The position numbers were made by a program, and so were the translations under genes. A stretch of 64,000 bases of DNA, taken from the NCBI GenBank assembly GCA_016288755.1, contig JAEELE010000097.1:60053-124052 (forward strand), given 5' to 3'. The notes under the pieces are model-generated. The model saw only the letters and a program-made list of their open reading frames with translations. It was not told where the DNA came from and did no database searches. The DNA comes from Oscillospiraceae bacterium (GTDB taxonomy: Bacteria > Bacillota > Clostridia > Oscillospirales > Ruminococcaceae). This document shows positions 15,567 through 24,434 of this stretch, in pieces (position 1 is the stretch's first letter; each line of letters starts with the position of its first letter).

Positions 15567-18167
15567 CTATTCCAGCGGCTTGTCGTATTTCTTGTAATCG
15601 TTGCCCTTGTCCTTGGAAATATCATCGAGCAGATCGGGACGGCTGTCCTTTGAGCCGGCAGGCTTGATCTCGACGATCATCGGGTGCAGCCGCAGCATCA
15701 GGTCCTTGTCGCCCTTTATCCTGCGCAGGAAGCCGCAGGCGCGCATATAGGCATTCCAGCGGCGGTGCTCCAGCCATGTGAGCTCCGCCTCGATCATGGG
15801 ATCCTCCTTGATCGCGTCAATGTAGACCTGCAGCGCATCCTTATGCGGTTCGCCGAGCATCTCGCCAGGTAAGAGCAGCGATTTGCAGAGCGTTTCGCAC
15901 CTTTCGGCGTTCTGCGGGTCCCGCATGAGGAACTGCCACACGGAGAACGCCTTATACTTGCGGTGCATGCCGCGCGCCGTGCTGGACATCCAGCTATAGA
16001 TATCGCCGCTGCGCTTTTTCATTTCCTCGTGCATCTGTGCCCGCACATTGGTGCGGACGGTGCGCTGATCCTGTGTCTCCGGCGATTTGCCGTTCTGATC
16101 CTGCACGGCGTTATAGAGCTTCTGCATCTCGCTCGCAGCCTGCCGCGAGTCGGTCAGCATCATGTTCCGCCGGCTGTATATTTCCTTGCTCGAGCCGACC
16201 GCCACCAGCTCGGTGACACCGTCGGACGGGCGGGAATTCAGCGTTTCGGCAAGGTCGGTGTCGTAGACCACATAGGCGACGGTGACAAGCGGGGTCTCTT
16301 TTTTCTCTTCAGCCGTTCCCTGATTCATCCGGCGGATCGTCACCGCACGGCGCAGCTGCTCTGCGATCTCGATATTGCGGTCATCCTTGCCGGTCGAGAC
16401 CAGATAGTAGTCGCAGTCGAGCAGGGAATGCCCGTCGCTGTTCCCGACGGGCTGCGGCAGATCGGGCTGGATGCCTTTGCAGTCAGAGAGCTTCGGATAG
16501 ATGTATTCACGGCACATGATCCGGTCCAGCGGCTCGAGCATCACGTCCGCATTGGCGCAGCGGAAGGTGAAATACCGGTCGCCGTAATGGTCTGTATCGT
16601 TCCGGAAGATCTGCAGCACCGGGTCATCGGGGGATGCGGAATGCAGCAGCTCCGGTGCGCGCCGGTTGAGCTTCTTTATCATCACCTCGGGCTCCTCCGC
16701 CGAGACGAGATTGAATGCGAGCCTGACGCCGTTCATCTGCCCGAACCACGCGGAGGCGAGCAGCATTTCCATGCCGATGCCGCCGAAGCCGATGATGCCG
16801 ACATTGAGCGTGCGCGTGCCGTCTTCTTCGGGGGCCTTTGCAAAGAGCGGGCGATAGAGCGGAAGATCGCGCAGCATCTGATAGATGATGTGCTGGAAGC
16901 TGCGGATGCGCAGGATCGCGGGCATATCCGCCAGTGCGCGCTCACGGTCGATCGTCTTGGAGAAGCGTTCAAAGTCCTCCTCCTTCAGCCCCTCGGGGAA
17001 GATCAGCTCGCTGAGCACCTTCGCGGACGAGATGACCGCATCGGAGCTGCCCGAGCGCTTCGCGAATTCCTTGAGCTTTGATTTTGCGCCCAGCTCCTCA
17101 GCCGCCGCGATGACGCCCTCATAGATGCCGCGCTTGTTCGCGGAGATTCTGACCTCATAGCGCGCCTGCGTGGAGAGATTGTAATACTGCACAAAGTCGG
17201 ACAGCCGGAAGGACCAGTGCCTGCCGCTCTTCACCTTCGTGTATTTTTCCCAGACGCCGTCGATGATCTGCCGCTCCGTCACGGAGAACGAATCGTCCTG
17301 ATAGAAAATGCGGACGACCGAGCGCTTGAGCTTTTTCCAGTGCTTTTCGCCCGAGAGCTCCGCGAGCGTGCGGACATTGTTCAGCTCGTTGACGTCGATC
17401 AGGATATATTCCCGCTTGAAATTGAAGATCGGGCGCTTGATGATATTGACCAGATCCTCCTTGAGGCAGATCGCGCCGAGTGCGCGCGCCTCCTCGAGCA
17501 GCTCCGCGCTCTCCTCCTGGTCCTTATCGGTGTAGGCATCGGTGAACACAATGAGCGGACGGTGATATTTCTCCATGCCCTTCTGATACTGCGTCTTGTC
17601 GCAGAGGCTCTTTGCCAGCGCGAGTGCGCGCTCGTTCAGCTCACTGAAAAAATACTGCCGCTCAAAAATGAAGAAACGGTGGCAGCACAGCTTCGCGCGC
17701 GGCAGAAAGCTCAGCAGAATATTGAGTACGACTGCGCCGCCTAGGATCGGTGCTGCTGTATTGAGAATGGCAGTAAACGCGCCGAACAGTGTCACACGGT
17801 TTTCCGATGCGCCGATCGCCGCGATCATGGCTCTGCCGTCGGTGAGATATTCCGTGTAATCCTCATCCATGCTGAAGGTCTGCAGCGCATGCACGATGCT
17901 GTTGAACACCTCTTCAAAGCACGAGAGCTTGACCTCGTCATTCTCGGCAGGCTTCATGATGCGGTAATATCCCACCGCAAAGCGCATTGCCCATGTCGCC
18001 AGAAGCACAAAGACTGAGACAATCAACAACGTGTCTGCGTGAACATGCAGATGGGAGCCCCGTTTGCGCTGCCATATCCGGAATATCGGAAACAGCAGCG
18101 CCATGAGACTCATTGCCAACGAGGAATACAGAAAGATGTGAATGACAAGGACTTCAGAGTCTGTCAT
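15567..18167 (-). CDS. membrane protein with Rossmann/RCK-like domains and C-terminal RyR-like region
   Basis: 866 residues; ATG overlaps the stop of the FtsH fusion gene by four bases (ATGA). Two hydrophobic spans near 10-27 and 45-65 and another near 130-155 anchor it. Residues about 165-330 look like a Rossmann domain (HRPLIVFTDAY, EYILIDVNEL). A second Rossmann unit begins LNVGIIGFGGIGMEML at about 450, a classic dinucleotide-binding loop. Near the C-terminus (about 790-830) TWLEHRRWNAYMRACGF and LHPMIVEI match the start and middle of RyR-type repeats. The architecture recalls TrkA-N/RCK channels with an RyR tail: a membrane sensor of nucleotides is a fair inference, but no pore motif was identified. 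Tight coupling to the FtsH fusion gene suggests a complex. Confidence 0.75.
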   Translation of the reverse strand: MTDSEVLVIHIFLYSSLAMSLMALLFPIFRIWQRKRGSHLHVHADTLLIVSVFVLLATWAMRFAVGYYRIMKPAENDEVKLSCFEEVFNSIVHALQTFSMDEDYTEYLTDGRAMIAAIGASENRVTLFGAFTAILNTAAPILGGAVVLNILLSFLPRAKLCCHRFFIFERQYFFSELNERALALAKSLCDKTQYQKGMEKYHRPLIVFTDAYTDKDQEESAELLEEARALGAICLKEDLVNIIKRPIFNFKREYILIDVNELNNVRTLAELSGEKHWKKLKRSVVRIFYQDDSFSVTERQIIDGVWEKYTKVKSGRHWSFRLSDFVQYYNLSTQARYEVRISANKRGIYEGVIAAAEELGAKSKLKEFAKRSGSSDAVISSAKVLSELIFPEGLKEEDFERFSKTIDRERALADMPAILRIRSFQHIIYQMLRDLPLYRPLFAKAPEEDGTRTLNVGIIGFGGIGMEMLLASAWFGQMNGVRLAFNLVSAEEPEVMIKKLNRRAPELLHSASPDDPVLQIFRNDTDHYGDRYFTFRCANADVMLEPLDRIMCREYIYPKLSDCKGIQPDLPQPVGNSDGHSLLDCDYYLVSTGKDDRNIEIAEQLRRAVTIRRMNQGTAEEKKETPLVTVAYVVYDTDLAETLNSRPSDGVTELVAVGSSKEIYSRRNMMLTDSRQAASEMQKLYNAVQDQNGKSPETQDQRTVRTNVRAQMHEEMKKRSGDIYSWMSSTARGMHRKYKAFSVWQFLMRDPQNAERCETLCKSLLLPGEMLGEPHKDALQVYIDAIKEDPMIEAELTWLEHRRWNAYMRACGFLRRIKGDKDLMLRLHPMIVEIKPAGSKDSRPDLLDDISKDKGNDYKKYDKPLE

Positions 18168-21100
18168 ACGTCCTTCACCCTCCGCTTTGCATGGGCAGAA
18201 AGGATGGCGTCGATCTCGTCGCCGTTGAGGTGATCCTGCTCGAGCAGTGACTTGACCAGTGCGTCGACCGCCTCGCGGTTGGCTTGGAGGATTGCCTGCG
18301 CCTGCAGGAGCTGCTCGCTGAGGATGCGGTTGACTGCATTGTTCATCTTCGCAGCGAGCTCGCCGGATTGCATCTCCTCGCGGTCGTAGACGGACAGACC
18401 GAATTCATCGCTCATGCCGTAGTAGCCGAGCATCATCTTCGCGGTGCGGGTCGCCTGCTGCAGGTCGCCGCTCGGTCCGGTCGAAATGCCGCCCTCCTCG
18501 CCGTAATAGATCAGCTCGCAGGCTCTGCCGCCGAGTGACGTGCGGATGCGTGCCAGCAGGTCCTCGCGCGTATAGAGCGGGGTGTCCTCCTTGTCGTCGT
18601 GCTGCATGTAGCCGCCGTGGTTGCCGCGTGCGACGACCGTGACATAGGAGGGCGTATCGCCGTACTCCCAGTAGAGGAAGGTGTGGCCTGCCTCGTGACG
18701 CGCGGTGCGCTCGAGCAGCTTTTCGCTCCACTTCTTCTCGTCGCCGCTGTTGAAGGTCTCGAAGGCGTCTTCGAGAATCTCGTCTGTGACGACCGTGCTG
18801 CCCTTGCGGATCGCGCTGCGCAGTGCGACCTCAAAGACGGACTCGAGCTGTGCAAGGCTCATGCCGGTCGAGCGCACGGTGAGGTTGCGGATCTGCTCCT
18901 CGCTGATCTGGAACGCCTTGGACTTTTCGATCTTCATGCGGATATAGCGGACGCGGTCCTCCTTCTTGGGCAGGTCGATATAGATGCAGCGGTCGAAGCG
19001 GCGCAGGATGGCGCCGTCCAGTGCCCGCTCGCTGTTCTCGTCCGCGTCGTAGTTGGTCGCCGCGAGCACGAAGACGGGCTTCGACGGGTCCTTCTTGAAG
19101 CCGTCCATCTCAGAGAGGAACGCCGTCAGCGTGCCCTCCTCGCTGTTGGTGCGGTCAGCGCCGGTGCGCTTTCTCGCGATCGTGTCGATCTCGTCGACGA
19201 AGAGAATCGCCGGCGCATATTTGCGCGCCTTGCGGAATGCCTCGTGCACGCGCTCGGCACCCTCGCCGACCCACTTGCTCATGAACTGGTTGCCCTCCAT
19301 CGCGAGGAAGGTGACGCCGGATTCGGCAGCCATCGCCTTGGCGAGCATGGTCTTGCCCGTGCCGGGAGGACCGTAGAGCAGCAGACCGCGCGGTGCGGCA
19401 ACACCCGTGCCGAGATACTTTCTCGGATTCTTGAGATACTGGACAAAATACTCGAGCTCGCGCTTGGCATCCTCTGCACCGATGACCTCGTCAAAGCGCA
19501 CATCGGGGCGGGAGGCGCTGGTGATCATGCTGCCCTGATCCTCGGCATCGACAGCGGTGCGCATCGAGAAGTCGAAGAGCTTGATCTCAGCCTCCTCGCC
19601 GTTCTCGGAGACGGTCTGTGCGGTCTCGAAACGCAGCACCTTGTTGGCGCCTGCGAGACGCAGCATGCCCGCCTGCTGGTGGAGCTCGTCGGTGATGCGG
19701 CTGAGCGTGCCGCCGAAGTTGCTGCTCAGGCTGAGCACGGCGCGCACACCCTGCTTGAGGAAGCTCGTGCGCTCCTCCTCGCTGAACTGCCCGTCGCGGG
19801 TCTCCAGCATATAGATCGGCGTGGAGGAGACCTCCTCGAGCACATAGCGGTAGAAATCTCTTGCCTCGGAGTCAATGTCCTCGGCGTTCAGGTGGCGGGT
19901 ATTTCCGCCGCGCATGCCGGTCGCGATGTCAATGACGATCAGGTCGACGGGCTTCTCCTTGACGATGGTCTGCGCCGCCTCAAAGGTCTCTGCGCAGAGG
20001 AATTCGGTCTCGGGGCTGTTGCGTCTGCAGAGCTCTGCGGACTGCACATCGGCAACGAGCAGCACCTTGGTCTTCTCCTCGCCGCGCTCAAAGAGCTCGC
20101 GAATTTCGGGGCGGTCCTTCGGCACCTCGACCGTCACGCGCACCTTCTTGAGCTGGTCGACCTCCGTCGGGACCTTGTCCGAGGAGATCAGTCTGGTCAG
20201 CTCGAAGAGCTCCGTGAGGAAGAAGGATTCCGATCTGCCGCGGACGGCGCGGGCATCGGCAGCTCCGCCCTCGCCGAAGAGCAGTGCCGAATAGACGGCA
20301 TCCTCAAATTCGACGGCGATGCCGTTTGCCTTCCCGAAGTTCTCCGCCTGCCGGCTCAGCTCCTTTTTCGCCACGCGCAGCAGATTATATGCGGAGATGT
20401 GGTTGAACATGACGACATTGCCCGAAGAGAAGCGCGAGAGGATCGCGCTCGGGAAGAACGAGCCGCCCGTCACCGGGTTGACGTCCGTCGCCAGCGAGCG
20501 GAGGATGACCTTGCGGGAGAGCGCGGCATAGTTTGCAGTCTCGTCCTCTTCATAGATGCCTCTGCCGGCATTGGTGGTGAAGAAGATGATCGCGTCCTTG
20601 AAGGAGACCTCCTCGTCGGTGTAGTTATCGCGCAGTCTGCCCGCGTCGAGCAGCTGCAGGAACAGGTGGATGACGACCAGATTTGCCTTCTCGATCTCGT
20701 CGAAGAGCAGCACGCAGTGCGGGTGCTTTGCGACAAAGCCGGTGACATTGCCCTCCTTGGAGCCCTTGTAGACCTTGTCGGTGCCGGCGAATTCGAGATT
20801 CGCCTCCTTGTCTGCGTATTCGCTCATGTCAAAGCGCATGAAGGGCAGACCCAGCGCCTCGGCTGCCTTTTCCGCCAGCAGCGTCTTGCCGACGCCGGGA
20901 GGGCCCGCGAAGAGGAAGGTCGCGCGCGGACGGATGCGTCCCTCGTCCATCGCGGCGGTCACCTCGCCCTGGAAATAGCCCGTCGCAAAGAGATTGACCG
21001 CGTGATCCTGCCCGAACACGGACTGGAGCAGCGCATTGCGGAGCTTCTTGGTGCGCACGGTCAGATCGCCGAGCGACTCCTTCTCCTCGGGCGCCGCGGT

Positions 21101-21838
21101 CTCGGGCTTGGGTCCGGTCGGGACGCCGGGATCGGGCTTGCTGCCGCCGCCGCCGAGTGCGCCCAGCACCGAGGAGGACTGCGAGAGCAGCCCGGAAATG
21201 CCGCTTGCGGTCAGCTTGCCGTCGCCGTCGTGTGCGCCGTCTCCGGAGGAAGCGGGCTGTTCCGGCTGTGCGGGCGGTTCGGGCTGTGCAGGCTGCTGGG
21301 GCTCTGCCGGCTGTTCGGGGGCAGGCTGCTCCGCGGGCTTTTTGCCGGAGATTGCCGCCATCAGACCGCTTGCCTGACTGAGCATGTCCGCGAGATCGCC
21401 GGCGGATTTGCCTGAGCCGCTGCTGCTCTGCTCGACCACGGATTCCTTCAGCGCATTGCCGACCGATTCGGAGGGCGTGGTGAGGATAATGTCAATCAGC
21501 GTCTGCGCGTCGAGCTCAGCCTTGCCCTGCCGGCTCGCCTGATTGCGCGCCTCGATGAGCTTTTTGGAGAGATACATGCTGTCGAGCAGACCCTGCTTTC
21601 CCGATTCGATCACCGCGCGCAGTGCCGCGCTCAGCTTCTCCGGGCTGATATGCTTTTCGCTGAGGTAATCGGCAAAGCCGGAGAGGGCGTTGCGGTCGCC
21701 CCTGACCTTGCCGGCGAGCACGTCAAGTGCCGCGAGCAGCACGCGCTCTGCCGTCAGAGACGACTGCTTTTCGCTGCCGTAGGTCTTCGCCTGATCCAGC
21801 AGCGTCTGCAGCATCAGGCTGTTTTTCACTTCTGCCAT
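18164..21838 (-). CDS. Clp-type AAA + receiver-like domain + FtsH-type AAA/M41 protease fusion
   Basis: 1224 residues, AGGAG ahead of ATG. Residues about 1-130 are helical and resemble a Clp N-domain; about 150-235 is a Pro/Gln/Glu linker. A first AAA+ module of Clp type follows: Walker A GPPGVGKT (Lys318), FDMSEYADKE, Walker B VLLFDEIEKA. Residues about 590-710 fold like a response-regulator receiver (KTKVLLVADV, DLIVIDIATG). A second AAA+ module of FtsH type has GPPGTGKT (Lys829), ILFVDEIDTIA and FVLAATNYD, then the M41 protease with HEAGH (1048-1052) and a third ligand Asp in GPSGDLQQA. No membrane span is visible, unlike ordinary FtsH. Presumably an ATP-driven zinc protease. Its own promoter lies at 21898, and it ends overlapping the RyR-like membrane gene. 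Confidence 0.9.
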   Translation of the reverse strand: MAEVKNSLMLQTLLDQAKTYGSEKQSSLTAERVLLAALDVLAGKVRGDRNALSGFADYLSEKHISPEKLSAALRAVIESGKQGLLDSMYLSKKLIEARNQASRQGKAELDAQTLIDIILTTPSESVGNALKESVVEQSSSGSGKSAGDLADMLSQASGLMAAISGKKPAEQPAPEQPAEPQQPAQPEPPAQPEQPASSGDGAHDGDGKLTASGISGLLSQSSSVLGALGGGGSKPDPGVPTGPKPETAAPEEKESLGDLTVRTKKLRNALLQSVFGQDHAVNLFATGYFQGEVTAAMDEGRIRPRATFLFAGPPGVGKTLLAEKAAEALGLPFMRFDMSEYADKEANLEFAGTDKVYKGSKEGNVTGFVAKHPHCVLLFDEIEKANLVVIHLFLQLLDAGRLRDNYTDEEVSFKDAIIFFTTNAGRGIYEEDETANYAALSRKVILRSLATDVNPVTGGSFFPSAILSRFSSGNVVMFNHISAYNLLRVAKKELSRQAENFGKANGIAVEFEDAVYSALLFGEGGAADARAVRGRSESFFLTELFELTRLISSDKVPTEVDQLKKVRVTVEVPKDRPEIRELFERGEEKTKVLLVADVQSAELCRRNSPETEFLCAETFEAAQTIVKEKPVDLIVIDIATGMRGGNTRHLNAEDIDSEARDFYRYVLEEVSSTPIYMLETRDGQFSEEERTSFLKQGVRAVLSLSSNFGGTLSRITDELHQQAGMLRLAGANKVLRFETAQTVSENGEEAEIKLFDFSMRTAVDAEDQGSMITSASRPDVRFDEVIGAEDAKRELEYFVQYLKNPRKYLGTGVAAPRGLLLYGPPGTGKTMLAKAMAAESGVTFLAMEGNQFMSKWVGEGAERVHEAFRKARKYAPAILFVDEIDTIARKRTGADRTNSEEGTLTAFLSEMDGFKKDPSKPVFVLAATNYDADENSERALDGAILRRFDRCIYIDLPKKEDRVRYIRMKIEKSKAFQISEEQIRNLTVRSTGMSLAQLESVFEVALRSAIRKGSTVVTDEILEDAFETFNSGDEKKWSEKLLERTARHEAGHTFLYWEYGDTPSYVTVVARGNHGGYMQHDDKEDTPLYTREDLLARIRTSLGGRACELIYYGEEGGISTGPSGDLQQATRTAKMMLGYYGMSDEFGLSVYDREEMQSGELAAKMNNAVNRILSEQLLQAQAILQANREAVDALVKSLLEQDHLNGDEIDAILSAHAKRRVKDV

Positions 21839-21897
21839 AATTCTTGACTCCTGACTGATTTTTATTCTTCCGGCTTCCCTGCCGGAGCGATACTCTT

Positions 21898-21927
21898 ATT
21901 ATACATGATGAATGGCGGCTTTGTCAA
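21898..21927 (-). promoter_or_regulatory. promoter of the FtsH-fusion gene
   Basis: Minus strand TTGACA (21922-21927), 18-base spacer, TATAAT (21898-21903), 60 bases ahead of the start codon. It lets the protease and downstream genes be expressed apart from the CARF nuclease gene. Confidence 0.8.
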
Positions 21928-21939
21928 CCGGATTTCCGG

Positions 21940-23187
21940 TTACAGATTCTGATTCCAGAAGCTGCGGACCCGCCGCTCGAGTGCGGCATCGTCGAGCGTC
22001 CACACATCGTCGACGATCTGGATGCCCATTTCCGCCGCGCGCTGCCGCAGGCTCTGCGTGCCGGGGCTCTCGCCCGCAAGAATCGGCGCGACCAGAATCT
22101 TGCGCGCGTATTTGCCGCCGAAGCGCTCCGCGACGGTGTTGAACTTATAGAGTTCCTCGCGGTCGAGATAGCCGTTCTTGCACGAGACAAAGACCGGGAC
22201 CATGCCCTTCATCATGATGACGTCGATCTCGTTTTCGGTCTCGGCGGCGTCGGTCTGGCGGCTCACCCAGTCGATGAACACGCCGGTCTGTGCGTCGTTG
22301 TAGACCGGTGCGCCGTCGGGCTCCTTGGTGCGCAGTGCCGCGGCGTATATCTTCAGCTCGAGGATGAGCCCCGCCTTCGTGAGACAGCGCTTCACGAAGC
22401 TGTCGCGGAACTGCACCGTGAAGACCGTGTCGTCCGCCTGATAGAAGGTCAGCATGCCCTGCATGTAGAGCTCGCGCAGCAGATAGGGCGCGTGGAAATA
22501 GTGCAGCTTGCGCGCCTTGAGATACTCCGCGAACTGCGCCATCGGCACCGAGAGCTTCAGCGGGTCGTCGGTCTGCCCGATCGGCTCGGCATTGGCGATC
22601 ATCATGAGCAGCGTATTCCACTTGTGCCCGTATTCCGCGGCGATGTGCCAGAGCACGTCGACCGTGTGGAAGAACAGCCACGAGGTTTCGTAGCGGTGCG
22701 TGCCGTCGGGGCGCACGTCGTCGTAGATGACCTCGCCGCCGTAGAGCCGGATATTCTCCTCGACGGTCAGTGCGGGCAGATGCCCCTCAAAGATCGTCTT
22801 ACCGTCCTGATCGACGTCGATGATTGTGTTGTTGCGGATGTTGAAGCGGTGCATCTGGATGTGATACTGCGGGAAGCGCTCGAACACGATGCCGGTCGCG
22901 AGCAGATAGAGCTCGTCGCCGCCGGTCAGGTCGATGGCGCACTCCTTCTCGCGTGTCACGATCTCGGTCAGCACGGCGACGATCGAGCGCACGTCGTTCT
23001 TGTTGACCAGTCTGCACTCGAATTCCACATGATAGCCGCGTGCCTCGAATATCTCCGCATAGCGCTCGGCATGCGCCTGCAGGAGCCTGCGCTTGTCGCC
23101 GATGAGAATGACGCGCTCGGGCACGGCGGTCAGGCTCGCGCAGACATTCTCGATCACAGTCTGATCAAAAAACTCTATATACGTCAT
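21940..23187 (-). CDS. Card1/Can2-type nuclease: CARF domain + PD-(D/E)XK (DUF1887 family)
   Basis: 415 residues. ATG at 23187 is chosen (GGAAAGGAAA ahead of it). The N-terminal part (about 1-150) is a Rossmann-like CARF domain with ERVILIGDKR and the DLTGGDELYLLATGI segment, whose T-G-G loop is the usual ligand contact in this family. A middle winged-helix-like part follows. The C-terminal domain (about 275-415) is a restriction-endonuclease fold: NEIDV (Glu320, Asp322), then VFVSCKNG (Ser335-Cys-Lys337), the exact SCK variant seen in Card1/Can2 nucleases. Those enzymes are switched on by cyclic oligoadenylate made by type III CRISPR complexes and cut DNA and RNA. No cas gene or array is in this window, so the activating signal is unknown. 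A hairpin separates it from the YbjN genes. Confidence 0.88.
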   Translation of the reverse strand: MTYIEFFDQTVIENVCASLTAVPERVILIGDKRRLLQAHAERYAEIFEARGYHVEFECRLVNKNDVRSIVAVLTEIVTREKECAIDLTGGDELYLLATGIVFERFPQYHIQMHRFNIRNNTIIDVDQDGKTIFEGHLPALTVEENIRLYGGEVIYDDVRPDGTHRYETSWLFFHTVDVLWHIAAEYGHKWNTLLMMIANAEPIGQTDDPLKLSVPMAQFAEYLKARKLHYFHAPYLLRELYMQGMLTFYQADDTVFTVQFRDSFVKRCLTKAGLILELKIYAAALRTKEPDGAPVYNDAQTGVFIDWVSRQTDAAETENEIDVIMMKGMVPVFVSCKNGYLDREELYKFNTVAERFGGKYARKILVAPILAGESPGTQSLRQRAAEMGIQIVDDVWTLDDAALERRVRSFWNQNL

Positions 23188-23220
23188 GTTGCAGCTTTTC
23201 CTTTCCTGTTCCGGAGAAAT

Positions 23221-23251
23221 AAAACACCGCACAGAGGCGCTGTGCGGTGTT
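23221..23251 (-). terminator. hairpin between YbjN pair and CARF nuclease
   Basis: Perfect 12-base stem AACACCGCACAG / CTGTGCGGTGTT with a 5-base loop; on the minus strand followed by TTATTTCTCC. It lies 34 bases ahead of the CARF nuclease start, with no clear promoter between, so it probably lowers read-through into the nuclease gene. Confidence 0.75.
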
Positions 23252-23281
23252 TCCGTCATGTCGGTTATGCAGGGCACCCGA

Positions 23282-23755
23282 TCAGTTGTCCGAATTGATG
23301 AAATCCTGCAGGCTCAGGAAGCCCTTGTCGATCGCGAGGAACTTGTCATTGTACTTGTCAATGACTGCCAGCGACCAGCTGATCATGTACTGGAGCAGGT
23401 TCTCACCGATCACGCTGTCGTGGAAGGCATAGGTCAGGCGGAAGCCGATCATGCCGTCGGTGATGTCGTAATCGAAGCTGCCGTCTGCGAGACCGAAGCT
23501 CGCCACGCAGGTCGCGATCGCACCCTCCATGCGCTTGTCCTCACTCATGCGGAAGGGCAGCGGGGAGAGCAGACGGATCAGCTGACGGTCGGAATCGACT
23601 GCCATGACCATGCTCATCGGGAGGTCGTCGCCGCGAACCTCAAAGCGGACGATCATCTTGTCGTCCTCGCGGGTATAATGCCAGCTTCTTGCGTCCAGCG
23701 CGCTGATGATCTTGCCGTAGACCTGCTGTGCGAGAATTTGCTTGTTATCTGCCAT
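23282..23755 (-). CDS. YbjN-like protein, copy 2
   Basis: 157 residues, GGAGGAAAT ahead of ATG. The layout matches the YbjN family (PF10722, a fold like type III secretion chaperones): a helix (QVYGKIISALDARSW), a strand meander (MIVRFEVRGDDLPMSMVMAV), RQLIRLLSPLPF, a helix over AIATCVASFGLADGSFDYD, then two strands and a long C-terminal helix with DKYNDKF. It is clearly paralogous to the upstream gene: both have DLPM, LLS-LP, D-D/E-KR and I-D-YNDK at equivalent places. YbjN proteins are described as small regulatory or chaperone-like proteins. Here they may serve as adaptors for the protease encoded downstream, an inference from the operon only. Confidence 0.8.
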   Translation of the reverse strand: MADNKQILAQQVYGKIISALDARSWHYTREDDKMIVRFEVRGDDLPMSMVMAVDSDRQLIRLLSPLPFRMSEDKRMEGAIATCVASFGLADGSFDYDITDGMIGFRLTYAFHDSVIGENLLQYMISWSLAVIDKYNDKFLAIDKGFLSLQDFINSDN

Positions 23756-23774
23756 TGTGATTTCCTCCGATCTG

Positions 23775-24242
23775 TTATTTCATGAACGCACTGACGTCGA
23801 TCTTGCCGTTCACCAGTGCCTCGAGCTTGTCGTTATAGTCATCGATCGTCTGCAGCGAGACAAAGAGCATATAACGGAAGGTCTCCTCGCTCAGCGTGCT
23901 GTCCATAAAGGAATTGGTCATGCGGAAATAGAGGCGGCCGTTTGAAATATTGAACTCAAAGCAGCCGTTGATCAGGCGGTAGTTGACAATGCTGATCGCA
24001 GCCGCGACCTCAAGGCGCTTGTCATCCGGCACCTCGATCGGCAGATACGAGAGCAGCAGAACGATCTGTCTGTCGGGGCGAACCTTGATCGTAACAGGCA
24101 TCGGGAGATCCTCGCCGACCGCACCGCATTCAATCTTCAGCTCCGCATCGTCCTTGTCATACTTCCAGTTCTGTCCGTCCAGCATCCGGCACAGCATTGC
24201 AAATGTGTCCTGTGCGCGCTTCATCTCCTGTGCATCAGCCAT
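23775..24242 (-). CDS. YbjN-like protein, copy 1
   Basis: 155 residues, AAAGGAG ahead of ATG, first gene after the consensus promoter at 24322. Same order of elements as its neighbour: N-terminal helix (DTFAMLCRMLDGQNW), strands (ELKIECGAVGEDLPMPVTIKV), RQIVLLLSYLPIEVPDDKR, the helix AAISIVNYRLINGCFEF and C-terminal IDDYNDKLEAL. Identity to the second copy is moderate, so the duplication is old. No catalytic motif was found and no membrane span. Likely soluble and possibly dimeric with its paralogue. Confidence 0.8.
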   Translation of the reverse strand: MADAQEMKRAQDTFAMLCRMLDGQNWKYDKDDAELKIECGAVGEDLPMPVTIKVRPDRQIVLLLSYLPIEVPDDKRLEVAAAISIVNYRLINGCFEFNISNGRLYFRMTNSFMDSTLSEETFRYMLFVSLQTIDDYNDKLEALVNGKIDVSAFMK

Positions 24243-24321
24243 TTTACGTTTTCTCCTTTAGAATCAAAGATTCCGCAGCAGTGCCCGGCACCGGATGTGC
24301 GGGGTCTGCGGCAGTGTGTTT

Positions 24322-24350
24322 ATTATAGCATAGATTCACCGGAATGTCAA
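24322..24350 (-). promoter_or_regulatory. perfect sigma-A promoter of the YbjN-CARF operon
   Basis: Minus strand TTGACA (24345-24350), 17-base spacer, TATAAT (24322-24327): full consensus, about 80 bases ahead of the first YbjN gene. Confidence 0.88.
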
Positions 24351-24434
24351 GAGCGTTTCCGATATTTTTTGAGCAATCCGGACAAAAAACAGACGCGGGC
24401 AGCAATGCGCGCGTCTGTTTGCGATGAAAGCGGT

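Noticed and set aside
18599..21415. Very long plus-strand open frame (938 codons) opposite the FtsH fusion gene
   Set aside because: It is antisense to a gene with clear conserved domains. Long antisense frames are expected in GC-rich coding DNA; its translation has only Arg/Ala/Leu-rich low-quality sequence and no motifs.
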